Of a stretch of DNA of 64,000 nucleotides, positions 31,700 to 44,300 are shown in pieces. Numbering within the stretch: the first letter of the stretch is position 1; each line of letters begins with the position of its first letter. The position numbers and the translations under genes are program-made. Source of the DNA: Mimachlamys varia (Eukaryota > Mollusca > Bivalvia > Pectinida > Pectinidae); NCBI GenBank assembly GCA_947623455.1, contig OX392530.1:35743405-35807404 (forward strand), given 5' to 3'. Under the pieces are notes generated by a model. That model saw only the letters and a list, made by a program, of their open reading frames with translations, made no database searches and was not told the origin of the DNA.

Positions 31700-32900
31700 T
31701 CGCCGAAATATCATTGAATATTTCCATTCACAACTAACACATTATTCGTTATTGCCGTTATTGATTTAAATCATGCATTTTGTAATATGGATTATGTTGT
31801 ATAATAGTTTGACATGTTATGCATCGCAGACAAAAGATTGAAAGTAATAGCAAGACATTTGTCTTATCCTATGAATGGACTTGTAAAGATACAATGTAAA
31901 AACATATGATAATGAACAGATATTATACAAAAGCAGTTGATTCATTTCAAAGGAATGAGCCTTTGAAGGACTTGGTAGTTTTTGCACCTGATTCAACAGC
32001 ATGACGTCTTGTACATGTACAATGATGTGATGTCATGTTTAAATGTATGCTGTTTAACTAATGTGTTTCCAATCCACATAATAAAATTCATTTGCATGTT
32101 TATTGTTCATTTGCTATATCTTTTTTTGTCGCAGTCTTATATTGCACGACAGGAGAGATGTTTAATAGTTTTATATCATAATACATAATAGTATGAAATT
32201 GAAAAATTAACAACCATGTGTAAAGGGGGGAGGTGAGGATATAGTTGAAAATATGAACCGTAGGCATATGACAATAAGACGCAGGCCAGAGCTTGTGTAA
32301 AAGTATGAAAGCGGACATGAAGTAGGGATGGTGAAATGATACCACAATTGGAGATGGAAGTAATTTTTAATTGGTTATAGTGTATAATTATAATCAATGG
32401 ATTGGGCATACTATTATGGTCTTATTGGATGAACTTCTTGAGCATACTATTACTCTCAATGTGGTCTAGTATTACTGTAATTACTAAAATAAAACAGCTG
32501 ATGAGCAATATCCATATAATAAACACTATCCCTACATATTACACATTTGTCAATGATTTTTGGTCAGTAGTTGTAAAATACATATTCTTATAAATAAAAC
32601 GTTGAATATGATAACACACAACTGTTGATATACAATTGTAGATGCTTGAGCAGTTTATTATTAAATTTTAATGTGAAAGTGTTAAAATAATATAACAGAT
32701 TTTATATCAATACACTGATGATGTAACACTTCCTAATGAATAAAGAAGTGGGGATAGATCAGGTGAAACTGTAACCAAGTAGATATTTCCCATGTGCATG
32801 AACATTGCTTCATTTCATGTTTTTGAAGACAAGTATATGATAAAAAGCAGAAGTTGTCAAGATTATATTCAGCCTTTAATAATAACTGAAAGGTGTATCA
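31700..32900. other. Gene A intron (lectin exons 2-3), left part
   Basis: AT-rich intron sequence with only small chance ORFs on both strands. No exon, RNA gene or known repeat is recognised. Confidence 0.5.
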
Positions 32901-32904
32901 TGAA

Positions 32905-34150
32905 ACTAGAGACCCATGTGCGTTAACGGTCATCTGACAATCTATATATATATTTCTGTGGGTAATTGCGAAATTGTTTAAAGATATTACCGTATTTGAC
33001 CCCTGTGACCTTAGAAAGTGAACATACTTGGTATACCTTCATCTCCGTATACACTGTACTATTAGGGAAATAACAGTATCCTTGGACCTTTGGTTACTGA
33101 GAAGCAGTGTTTGAAACATTTATGACATTGGATCACTGTGACCTTGAAAGTACTTCAACCTCAATCATTTGAACAAACGTGGTGGTCCCTCATCCAAGCA
33201 TGCTACAGGTACCCTAAGCCTTTCAGTTATTGAGAAAAAAATCTTTGAACACATTAGACCCCTGTGACCGTGAACATGAGTAAAGGTTATTGATTTGAAC
33301 AAACTTAGTAGCTCTTCATCCCAGCATGCTACATGCAAAATATTATTTTCCTAGGCCTTCCGATTTTTGAGAAGTTGATTAAAGATTTTGAGACATTTGA
33401 CCCCAGTGACCTTGAAAGTAGGTCCAAGTCATTCATTTTAACAAACTTGGTAGTCCTTCATCCCAGCATGCAACATGCAAAACATTAGTTCCATGAGCCT
33501 TTCGGTGATTCAGAAGAAGTTCTTTTTTAGATTTGTAACGCATTTGACCTTGAACAGGTCAAGGTCATTCATTTGAACAAACTTGCTATCCCTTCGTTCA
33601 AACATGCTACAGGCAAAGTATCATTACATTGGGTATTTTGGTTAATGAAAAGACGTTTTTTGGAATGCTGTTAACATATTTGACCCCTGTGACTTTGAAA
33701 CTTGGTCAAGGTTATTTGTTTGAACAAATTTGGTAGCCCTTCATCCATCCCAGCATGCTACAGGTCAAATATAAGTTTTCTGGGTCTTTATGTTATTAAG
33801 AAAAAATGCTTAAAGATTTTAAGACATTTGACACATGTCACCTTGAAAGTAGGTCAATGTCATTCATTTGAACAAACTTGGTAGCCCTTCATCCCAGCAT
33901 GCTACAGGCCAAATATCAACTCACTAGGCATTTCGTTTATTGAAAATACTTTAAGACTCCTGTGACCTTGAAAAGTGGTAAAGGTAACTAATTTTAGCAA
34001 ACTAAGTAGCCCTTCAGACCCGCATGTTATATGCTTGTTATCAGCACCCTAGGCCTTTCGATTCATAAGTGGTTGGAAAGAAAAGTTTACGCATGGCGGA
34101 CGCTGCATGATAGGTATAAGTCATCCTGATCCTTTAGGTCAGATAACTTA
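32905..34150. mobile_element. Repeat element with about 140-bp internal periodicity
   Basis: It begins AGAGACCCATGTGCGTTAAC, a diverged form of the start of the 16701 element, followed by GGTCATCTGA, and ends near GGTCAGATAACTT. In between, the block CATTTGAACAAACTTGGTAG + CCCTTCATCCCAGCATGCTA recurs about seven times (near 33165, 33290, 33433, 33570, 33713, 33860 and 33990). No coding potential. The ends suggest kinship with the 16701-18052 element, but the cores differ. Confidence 0.65.
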
Positions 34151-34759
34151 AAAACAGTTGGTTCCAAACGATTCCAAGTCAAGATGCAATTGTGACAATA
34201 TTGAAGCAATTCATTTCAAATATTTTCACTTTGGTCGCAAGCAAATCAAAACAAAACAAGGCGCACTTTTGTTTTGAAATTCTATTTTCAAACGAATATT
34301 TATACAAAGAAAATTTTCTGTGAAGCGCATATACATGTATATTACACTGCATACAGTATTTCAGTGTTCCAGATACAACTTCAAATTCAATCAAGTGATG
34401 TTTAATGCTACCAGTCATTGATTATATCCAAACAGTAGATCTAGAGTTGTAACAATCACCGATTACATGTAGCACAGTTGATCATGACCACCATACTTAA
34501 ATGCAGGGGTTTTGATGATCAAATGACTCATGAAAAAAGAAACTACCAATACACAGTTACTTGAATAGATACATATACTAAGGTAAGCTGATTGAATACA
34601 TTTTTAGAAAACTATACAAGATCACAAAATGACGGAGCAATAGCACTGCTTTCAGATTGAATATCTACACTGATTTGGGAAATATCTTTATGTTTCAGAT
34701 CATTCAGCTGTACTTTGTTGTGAAATTTGGTAATCAGTTACAGCTACTGTTTGATTAAA

Positions 34760-35500
34760 AGGACTATTGTTGTATATTTTATGGCAATGAAACAGGAATT
34801 AGTGTAATAATTGCTTAAATCGACCATAAATAAAGAGATTTGCGTAGCCATACTGTCAACGTCGATATTTTTGGACACATTATACTGGATTGAAATTTCA
34901 TGTTTCTCTGCTACTGTTTGGTCGAATTGGTCAAATGATCCGTCACGGGAAATTCTGTCCAGCCCAGTTAAACCGAGCTATTTGTAAACATAGAAACGTG
35001 TATCTAGATTACGCATTGTTGTTCATTTCTTACATATATTACACCTTGTCACTTTTCCTAAGCACATCTAGTTAACGGATGATATCATTTTTACATAAAA
35101 ATAAGCTTACAATGTTCAAAGCTGAAAAAGACGATCATCGCATTTTCAGGCGCGTAGTACTATTTTGTTTGATAGCAAAGAAGAACCATGATACGTTATG
35201 CCAACTATATAAATATAGATGCATTCAGTGTTACTCTACTGGCTGGCCTCGTATATGGTATTGCAAACAAGGTCGCTTCGTATGGCTTCAACACCTTATT
35301 TTGTTCACGAACAGCGCGTGCGTGACGTCAATTTATTTATGTATAAACAACGGGTCGACAAATTAAAAAAAAATGACAATTTCAGGTATTTAAAGCAAAA
35401 ACAATATCCTTGCTGTCGCTTTAAAGTTTTGTGACATGCTTTATAAAAATGGTACTTTTTAGGTTATTTTTATACAGCGATTTTTATCCATATATTCCCT
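34760..35500. repeat. Dispersed repeat, copy 1
   Basis: Shares AATAATTGCTTAAATCGACC near its start and TACTGGCTGGCCTCG...GCTTCA...GCGTGCGTGACG near the middle with 46240-46660, in the same orientation. A third partial copy may lie at 47700-47850. Family unknown, no ORF. Confidence 0.6.
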
Positions 35501-35569
35501 TTAATATTATAAAGCATAAGTATTAGTTAATGGACCATGGAAGCATGTCAAAAGGTGGATTTCAGAGAA

Positions 35570-35670
35570 ATATGTCTGCGTGGTCAACCTCGGTATTAAG
35601 ACCATCCCGCTATCAAGACCACTTTCGTTCGGTCCCTAAGGTGTCTTAATAGAGGGGTTTCACTGTATAT
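35570..35670. repeat. Dispersed repeat (GGTCAACCTCGGTATTAAGA type)
   Basis: It reads GGTCAACCTCGGTATTAAGA, CTATCAAGACCACTTTCGTT, GGGGTTTCACTGTA. I recall similar strings as a widespread interspersed repeat in marine invertebrates. Single copy here. Confidence 0.35.
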
Positions 35671-37200
35671 TTTAATTTCCGAATGAAATATATATCTGCT
35701 GTTTACGTTCAATAGATAGTGCATAAATTAAAGGCACTTCTGTTATGCTTTAATCTAACTCTTATGGCCATGTCATGTATACAGTACTATGAATGTAATC
35801 AGAAATAAATAGTTGTTTTCTGTTGTTGTTTGTTTAACTTAACCATGCCCGATATTGTAAATGAGATATATTGTTCAGTCAAGATTCAAGCAATCACAAT
35901 CACAATTCAAGTTCTATGAAGGCTGATAAATAGTATCTAGCAATATTCAAAATATCAAATTGTATGAGGAATGATAAATATTATCTAGCAATGTTCAAAA
36001 GACTGCTTCTCAGTTATGAAACATGTTAAAGAAAACAATCTTAAATGGCGCTCCTACATACTCATTATACTGTAAATCTCAATTAAGTTGTTTAAACAGT
36101 TGTTTTTAAATCTCTCTAACTTGCAAGCTAATATCTCAGATATTGTTCTCAACCATTATATAACTCCAACAGAATAGTCAAACATGTACATATCAGGCAT
36201 TATTCTCACACGTGTGTATCGCAGGTAATGATCTCAAAAGTTTTTTCTCCGTTACATGCTAGGCTAATCTTAATCATGCGTTAATATCAAGAATTATTCT
36301 TATAGTATTCGGGTACTAGCCAAGTGAACGTAATGCACACTCATACAACAAAATGGGATGTTAGTATCCGAGTCTGACAATGTTCGTAAACTTTAAATCA
36401 AATGAATTGATTCGTACGACCAAGGATAATTTGTTTATAGACATCTGCGAATAAAGCGTTACATTTAAAGTTGTTAAGCATAAACGAAAACTTCTTTACA
36501 TATATTATCTCGCAACAAAAAAAGATTTATAAATGTGTTATCTGAGAAGAAGAGAAGGTTTAAAAAAATAATCATTTGAATTTATCCCTCGAACAATATT
36601 TCATCTGTACTCTGTTACTGTAAAAGTTGTCTCCCTTATTTACTGTAATTACCGCTAGGTGTCTCAAACTCTGTATATCCGGTTTTAGCTAATCGCGATA
36701 TGCACGGTGTTACTATAACGCCTCCATAAAAATCACGCAACCAATTTTATTGGAACTTACTCCGTAAACATTGTATGGGCCATCGCTATATATATATCCA
36801 TTCGATGTTATGTCCCTTATTATATAGTCACGGATTCTTGAGATTCACATTTGTAAAAGAACGGACAATATATAAAGTGTCTGATCTGTTTGTTGACTTG
36901 GGTATTGACACAGTTTGAAAAACGTCAAAACAAGTGATATACCAATATTTAAGCGGATTATAGAGTCAAAACCATTCGGACTACCGAAAACCATTCACCA
37001 AATACAACAGAAGTGAATTATGGTCATGTATACTTAGATCTAAATGTATCATCATCTATAATTCTTGAAATGATTTTGAGAGTGTATTGAATACTTTCTC
37101 ATCTCAATATATATGTTCTATCGTTATAGTATGTATCGGACAATGCCTATTTTTATTGTACAAAAGACTGTAGTAGTAGTAGTGGTAAAACAGCAACTCA
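35670..37200. other. Gene A intron (lectin exons 2-3), right part
   Basis: Mostly unremarkable AT-rich sequence. The stretch 36610-36760 (with GTAATTACCGCTAGG and ACGCCTCCATAAAA) resembles 45290-45440 in direct orientation and is probably another dispersed repeat. Confidence 0.45.
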
Positions 37201-37201
37201 C

Positions 37202-37402
37202 GTTGACCTCTAAACACGATGTCTATTCTCTGTATCCTTGCCCTCGAAGGTAAAGTTCCTCTCCACCAGACCAAAGCTGCACCACTAGAGGCCATACAAA
37301 CACCTCTAGCAAAAGGGCCGTAAACTCCGTCTGTTGTACCGGACACTGGGTAATGTGGAGGCGAAGACGTTCCCTCGGGTGTCAACTGATTCTTTAGGTT
37401 AA
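37202..37402 (-). CDS. Gene A exon 2: lectin-like domain, N-terminal half
   Basis: A 67-codon exon, phase 1 to phase 1, with acceptor TTTAAAG and donor GTGAGT. The peptide has the fucolectin/tachylectin (F5/8-like) layout: an NLKNQLTPEG start where the family has NLALNKPT, then TTDGVYG, one Cys (GVCMAS), a WW pair (LVWWRG) and an IQRIDIVFRG strand. The second half of the domain is 5.6 kb downstream in exon 3. The fold binds sugars with metal in known members, but I cannot verify a sugar-binding triad here. Confidence 0.7.
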
Positions 37403-37936
37403 CTTTAAATGTGAAAATAAACCAATACATCAATCCAACCGAGACAGCACACATGACTGTATTCATTGAACATAACGACATGGTATGTGTTTTAGGAAAT
37501 GTAAATTAAATCAGTCATATTTTCTGAGTATTGTTGTTATGGTAAAAAATAAAAGTTGTTACTTTGTGTGTAAAGTGTACATAGTAGCTAGCGAAGGTAT
37601 TCGTCTCAGAAGTAGCCTCAACACCGCTATACAGGGATAAAATATTAGACATTTTAGAGTATTGTGCTCTTCAATAACAAACTATAATATTGGTAATATG
37701 TAACTTTAAGCAAGAGCACCTAAGATATGTGTGATATATTGCAGTTGATTATGATTAAATCACAGACTTATTTAACTACATCCTGTTATCACAATGACAG
37801 ACAAAACGGATGTCAATATTTCAGATAAATTGTGTTCTGTTTTTCTATGATCAGATATACAAAAATAAAGTTCACCTCACCTTATGGAGTAACGATTTAC
37901 AATAAACATCTCAAACAATAAACAATGTAGACTTAC

Positions 37937-38033
37937 TACTCGTTCGAATCCCTGGAAACAAACCCAACAAAATTATCCCAAACACAATGGGCCTCTCCAT
38001 TCCTGACTGGTATATGTCATTGATAATGGTCAT
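37937..38033 (-). CDS. Gene A exon 1: start codon and signal peptide
   Basis: Two in-frame ATGs are present, at 38033 and 38000. From the second one the peptide reads MERPIVFGIILLGLFPGIRT, a good secretion signal: one basic residue, a hydrophobic core, then a Pro/Gly turn. The exon ends at a GTAAGT donor (plus-strand ACTTAC, 37931-37936) in phase 1, which matches the next exon. The second ATG is preferred because it puts the hydrophobic core nearer the N terminus; using the first would add 11 residues. Confidence 0.65.
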
Positions 38034-38116
38034 AATTGAAAACAAAACTCCAGTCCCGTTCGTATACACTAACAACACTACACCTAGTGTAGTAGATTCA
38101 GACCAGGAAGTAGTCT

Positions 38117-38125
38117 AAATATATA
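38117..38125 (-). promoter_or_regulatory. Candidate TATA box of gene A
   Basis: Read on the minus strand this is TATATATTT, about 84-92 bases upstream of the first in-frame ATG at 38033. That spacing allows a transcription start near 38090 and a short 5' leader. TATA-like strings are common in AT-rich DNA, so this is only a candidate. Confidence 0.3.
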
Positions 38126-38129
38126 ACGG

Positions 38130-39240
38130 ACAACACAGTGGGTAGTTTGTACACTTAAAAAGGTTAATTACAGCTTATTAGTATTATGACAGTTTATAGA
38201 CGCATTCCAAAGGTTTTCTTTTGATTTGAAATATTCACCTCATATTTTAACAATATCAAAGCAATCTATCGTTTAAGTTATTACGTTATACACGGAAAAG
38301 CTGCAAGACCGATTGTTAAGAAGATTCGTTTCATGTGTACTACGTATGCACACCACAGTACAAGTTGAGAACAAAACAAGCTAGACGCTACCATTCATCG
38401 ACCTGGGGTCTCATAACTTAATCTGTGTGATTGTTAATGTAAAGAGTGACCTAACTCTTTGTTAAATGTCAGCGATTCAATAGGACATTTCGTGGCAGTT
38501 TTAATACCCTTTATGCGTCATTATTTTTACAAGTCATACGCAGTTGGTTTTTAACAATAATGAAGCTCGATACGTCTTCTTTAACCATTAACTACATGTA
38601 AAACATTACAGGCATCGGATTGATTATAACTAATAAGGTGTAATATTTGATCAATTAATTAATTTAATTAATTATTTTCTTACATTAGGCATTCCACTGT
38701 ATTGTCTTTCTGTTACAACATACATTATGTTTTCAACATGGTAGTGGAACAAATATAAGTCTACAACTGACAGCCGTACTGTAAATACAATCCGTACAGA
38801 GTTCATAACTTGTACATGTATAATACATACAATACATTTAGTACCAGGGTTACCCCAGCATTATTCAACTACCTACATTTTAGCTCACACAAACACATAC
38901 ATTCCACGGACTTGTATGTGTGAGTGATCAGGTTTTGGATTGTCCATTGTGCTTAATTGGTCGACCGGTATTGGACAGTCACGCAACAATTTGTATTAAT
39001 AACCTTTCACATTACGGCCCGCCCGACTCTTTAACCTCCTTGACCTTAAATGCACAATTACCATTGATACACCATATCATGTCCTTAGTAATAAAATACA
39101 TATCTCGAGGGTGCACATGTATAGATGGTACACAGAAAACAACGTTTTACTAATGCTGCAAGGGTTGTTTACCTCGATCGTACTGTGCATGAAAACATAA
39201 ATATGTCTCCACAACTTGGCAGCGTGTGTTTTCTTTTAGT
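38130..39240. other. Intergenic, upstream of gene A
   Basis: Region 5' of the candidate promoter. No exon or known repeat is recognised. The small open frame 38920-39153 has no recognisable domain or splice context. Confidence 0.5.
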
Positions 39241-39244
39241 CTAC

Positions 39245-39730
39245 ATATTTTGATGTCTACCGTACACATTCTGATGTCTACTGTACACGTTATGATGTCT
39301 ACTGTACACATTCTGATGTCTACTGTACATTTTCTGATGTCTACTGTACATACTTTGATATCTACTGTGCATGTTCTGATGTCTACTGTACATGTTCCGA
39401 TGTCTACTGCACACATTCCGATGTCTACTGTACACGTTCTGATGTCTACTGTACATGTTCTGATGTCTACTATACACGTTCTGATGGCTACTGTACACGT
39501 TATGATGTCTACTGTACACATTCTGATGGTTACTGTACACGTTCTGATGTCTACTGTACATTTTCTGATGTCTACTGTTCATGTTCTGATGTATACTGTG
39601 CATGTTCTGATGTCTAATGTACACATTCCGAGGAATACTGTACACGTTCTGATGTCTACTGTACACGTTCTGATGTCTACTGTAAATGTTCTGATTTCTG
39701 TATAAGTTATAATATGTAATTTACACGTTC
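39245..39730. repeat. 21-bp minisatellite
   Basis: About 22 imperfect units of TGATGTCTACTGTACACGTTC. Because 21 is a multiple of three, several frames stay open on both strands (the longest 159 codons). These frames encode only a repeated heptapeptide and are not taken as genes. Confidence 0.92.
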
Positions 39731-40069
39731 TGAAGTATTGTTTGTACTATCTAATGCTTAGTGAACTTAACTTTAATTTGTCGAGTTATTTCATTTTCAT
39801 TTCATGATATTTTATTGTATGGATGTTATATACAATCGGAATTGGGCAACAGGCATAGCCTAAATTAGCCCTCTCCTTAAAAAAGATAACAGATCATACA
39901 CATCATAAATTTCGATAACATATTCTTCTTAAGATAATGAAAATAAGAAAGTTTTGTAGTTTCGATTATGCTTGAACAATCCACACTGTAAACTAACTTA
40001 TATAGGCATTCTCAAATAATAGCGTATAACACAGTATATCAATTGTTTTAATAGTTACTCTTATAGAAA

Positions 40070-41320
40070 ATGTTATTTGATAGTACTATTAAAGAACCTA
40101 ATAAAACGTCCAGTGTCTCTAATGAATATTTGAACCATTTCCATAATATATTTATCCAAATGTAAATCTTGTGTTTGAGAACCATACATAAAAGTTTCAA
40201 TATTTAGCGGAAAAGTATCAATCGCCGCCAACAGAGAATTAAGAAATATTTGTCTTTGGTTAGTATAGAGAGGACAATGCAGAAAAAGTTATCTCTATCT
40301 TCAGAAGGGGAACCACATATGCAGGAGGGATTATCATTTAAATATGAATTAAATAGATCTGAATTAAGATTACTCTTAAAATTTCTTAAATGGCAAAATA
40401 TTATGTTAAATCTTCTAACACTCTGATATTTAAAAATATTACTACATAATGGATGAACGTCCGTATCAGATGAACGTAAACATTCTTTTTCAGGGCTCTA
40501 AGAGACGTCATAGTGGGAAACAGACAGTCTGGGTTGTTTCATTTTGACATAAGTTTTGGGGAAAAACTAGACTTATAAAGGTGTGTTCTTGATAAGGGAA
40601 CATTAAATAATCTATTGTGTCGAAAGGTATAGTGTTCAATATTATTAAAATAGGGCATAATTAAATCAGAGACATGATATGGGCAAGTGTTGCTAAAAAA
40701 ATAAAAAAATGCAATATTTGGATGCAAATGCCTTCTTTTGTTAAGTGTATCAAATCCAGTCTCTTTATATCATATGGAATTACTCTTTTCCCGCCTTAAA
40801 CCGGTAACAATACCTGCTGCTTCAAGTTGGATAGACTCCAAGACGTTGCACTCTCTCTCAGAACAGTTGGCCTATACAATATTCGCATATTCTAAGATCG
40901 GACGAATAAATGAAATGTATATAGTCTCAAGGCATTTTTGATCAATCTTAAATTTTAACATTCTAAGTATATAAAGTCTTTTATATGCTTTATCATAAAT
41001 ATAATTTATATGAGTAGACCAGTTGGCATTGCTATTGAAGAATAGACCAAGATGTTGATGCTGATCAAAATTATCTATAGCTTTATTATTGTACATGTAA
41101 TATAAATTAGGATGCAACGTCTTAGAGTCGTCCCGCCTTGAGAAAAGAAGAGCCTGCGTTTTATCCGGATTGAAAGTGATGCCCCATTCATCTGCCCAAA
41201 TCGAAATGTTTCGCAGATCGTTATTTAATATGTCAGCGGCTTCCTGTCTATTTCCCTCTATAAGTACATATAAGGATGTGTCGTCAGCCAAGAGCTTGTC
41301 GAGATATTGCCTACATGTAC
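40070..41320 (-). pseudogene. Degenerate LINE 3' half (second type of non-LTR RT)
   Basis: The minus strand shows QYLDKLLADDTSLYVLIEG (palm motif C as ADD), ISIWADEWGITFNPDKTQ, HLGLFFNSNANWSTHI, KAYKRLYILRMLKF and SFIRPILEYANIV. After frameshifts come LESIQLEAAGIVTGLRR, then SNLNSDLFNSYL and a Cys-His-like end (NPSCICGSPSEDRDNFFC). The order is that of the RT palm, thumb and C-terminal region of a non-LTR retrotransposon. It is interrupted by several stops. Clade not assigned. Confidence 0.7.
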
Positions 41321-44300
41321 ACTCTATTAAATCTACAACATTTAAATAGAGTCCTACTTTAATGCGTACTTATACCACTCTTACACGTTTTCTAGGGTAT
41401 TGATCACTAGCTCATGTCAATTCCCGACATAACGTTCATTACCAAGGTTACTATATAACTATCGGGTCAATCTGTGTACAATGGTATACATTGGCTGGCT
41501 TGCAACAGTAAAAGAGAAACATAAGATACAATACTATGTCGATTAGTTTAGTCAAACACCATTTTATTTCGAGGATGTATTTTGGTTTGGAAACCTCAGA
41601 TATTCAATATCCAACAATTCGAGTATTTCAATAACTCACAATTAATTCAACGAACACATGTGTACGTAACTGGGGCATTGTATCAATGGTAAAATGTACA
41701 TGTAGTGGTGCCAGTTGTTAACGTTCATGGGTTTGTTCAAACAAATGATAGGTGAACGTTTTCAATTGTTGAAAAGAAGAAGCAAGAGTTCACAGAGCAA
41801 AATAAATCTTCGGAATAAATCAATAACATTCTCTCAACCAAATTTTTTTACCCCAAATTAAATGTACCTATATACCATTGTTCTAGTTTACCTGATACAT
41901 AATTTATATGATATTTGTATAATGACATTAAAGCTTTCCTCTGTATTCTCTGCCCTAAGATCATGAACTAATAAAAAAGCTATTTTCTTGACGTCTTCTG
42001 TGATTGGCTACATACATGTCAAAACGTTAGCCAATTTTAGACCTAAAATCGAGATCGATATTTGTAAATATGCATCCATTTTGAATTGTTGTCTAACTTC
42101 GGCTTGCAGTTTTAGTGGGCCACACCTAAATTATCTTGAAATCTTTGGAATTTTCTGTCAAGGGTTTCTTGGTAGGTACCGCTCAGGTATACGTGGTTTA
42201 GCCTTTTTTCCCCTTGGTTACATGTATCAACTGGAATTTTTTCAGAAGTTTTTAGAATCACAAAAATTTTCCCTGAAGATGCGTATATTGACCATTTAAC
42301 AATAGATCATTTGGTTTTACGTAGCAGAGAGATTAATTGGTGGTCGTACTTAAACATGGACACTTGTATTTGAATCTTCGTGTAAAAATAAGGTGTCCGT
42401 TTTAGTATCACGATCAAAAGAAATGGAAAGTACTGAAGTTTGAAAGATACATTGTTTTAAAAACAATTATAGATGCATACATACAAATGTTGATATACAT
42501 GTATGCATGATCAATTATATCACATTAACTATATAGTTGCCCACTTATGAATCAACCAAGATAATATTCACCCAAAACTGTTTTCAGATGACTGGCTTTA
42601 ACAACACTCAGCTCTCTAATTAAATATTGTTTTCATTCTGCTCTAAACACTTCTTTATGACTATACAATTGGGGAAAGCGTAGGTGAAAACCAATCAAAA
42701 TGTGTTTCCCATGTACATGTAAGCCGATCGAGTGCAGATTTGATCTACTAGTAGATATCCGGGCAAATACAGACACAAAGCAAATAATGACTGCTGATCA
42801 CAGGCACTAGAATTAATCAACAGTCATGGTGTTGGCGAGGGCCGACTATGTAACAGACCTGGGTTACTGATTGTTACAAGTGCATGTGCTGCTGATACGT
42901 GCTAATTGGCACAATTCATCAACGTGGTGTGTGCGATCTTTCATAAATTTTCAGTAAGAAGGTCACTTTACTTTTTGTTGCTCTTCTAAGTAATTATTTT
43001 TCATTGGTCGGTCATATATACATTTAAATATTTACTGAAAAATGGAATATAAATTAATCAAATTACGAAAGTGTTGCCGGAAGACGGACACGTTGATCAT
43101 ATCGCGAGGCACTTGATATCTTAACGGTCCTCTGTCATTCATGCGTCTCATAATGAGCACTAGGACGCCGCTGCTTTTTTGTAATATTGATACTGGGCAT
43201 TGTTTGCTAATTAAAGATGGTTATTGATGTCACGGTATGACAGTTTGGTTATAAATATTTATGGGGTTTATTATGGTAAAAGGGTTTTTGTTATCATTAT
43301 GGTAAAAATAAGTGTTTGAATTTACCGCGCAAGCTTTTCCCGCGGTTTCTAATTCTACATACGGGTTCCCGTGTGACGTAGTCACCTGCACGGAGAACAC
43401 ATTAGCGAGGTAGCCAGGTAGGCAGCCATCTAGGCAGCGCCGGGAAAACATTAATATTTTTGGGATAATGTGCACCGCAAGGGTTAGTGTTTATATTTTT
43501 GAGACACTGAACAATTGTGTAATACATGTATTTAACTGTCAAGTAGTGTAAATGCATATTTTGTGCAATATAATGTAATATTTCATGCGTGAGCTACGGC
43601 AATGATATGTACAGTGTAACAGGTGCTCTGTAGAGAAAAGCTATTGATAGGCATTTAATTGAATTATTAGCGGTTGAGATAGGTTTTTATAGGTAAATAA
43701 TGATGAAAGTATGTACCAGCTAGGTATGAATATGCATGTTAGTGTTGAAATATTCGACATAATCTCGTAGTGCTATAATTGTAAACCGGAAGTCGACTTA
43801 CGATACCGGAAGCAGGTTATCGCTGTTTGTTTACATTGGAGACTGTGATAGACAATTATAGTTATAGGGTGTTTGTTTGGTTTGATAGGCACTCTCGGTC
43901 ATGGGCTAGGCCTCCAGTGGGACGCCTGACCAGGATATAGTGGACATGTACAGCTGGTAGATTTGGAACTAGGGATGGGTTGGATTTAACTCATCACACG
44001 TGAGACGACCTTGACCTTCGTCAGGCTGATCAGCGGTTCACCAGTACTCGTCGCAGTTAGACACACGGAACTTCACACAACCGCCCGTTGCAGCATATGT
44101 TGTCGTCGTACCTCCTGTGCAACACTATTATGTCAGTGCTTTAAGGTGACTGTGTTAACCCAGTAAAGTCAGGGACTTGGAACTCTTACGGTGAGGTGTT
44201 TCTACTATTATGGAACTCTAGTTATTTCAGTAGCCTACTGTATTATAAATAGAACTGTGTGGCCTAATTTCTTCATAGGGACATATATGCGTATGGCCTT

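Larger units (their letters stand above)
461..38033 (-). other. Gene A: lectin-EGF receptor tyrosine phosphatase (partial, 22 exons seen)
   Basis: Gene-level entry. Exons in transcription order give a signal peptide, a fucolectin/F5-8-like domain (two exons), ten EGF-like modules, a transmembrane exon, two juxtamembrane exons, a juxtamembrane-to-phosphatase exon and five exons with phosphatase motifs M1 to M7. This resembles molluscan receptor-type tyrosine phosphatases with MEGF-like ectodomains. It is expected at the plasma membrane, lectin domain outside and phosphatase in the cytoplasm. Reading phases agree at every junction except between the exon starting at 15707 and the one starting at 2869, where an exon may be missing or misjudged. 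The WPD and HCxxGxxR loops are outside the window, so catalytic competence cannot be judged. The assignment of all exons to one transcript is inferred from order, strand and phase. Confidence 0.8.

Noticed and set aside
39150..39705. Open frames of 123-159 codons on both strands
   Set aside because: They are the product of a 21-bp minisatellite, whose length keeps frames open. No start context, domain or splice structure.
43230..43475. Minus-strand 81-codon frame with several Cys
   Set aside because: No family recognised, no splice partner in phase, isolated in repeat-rich sequence.
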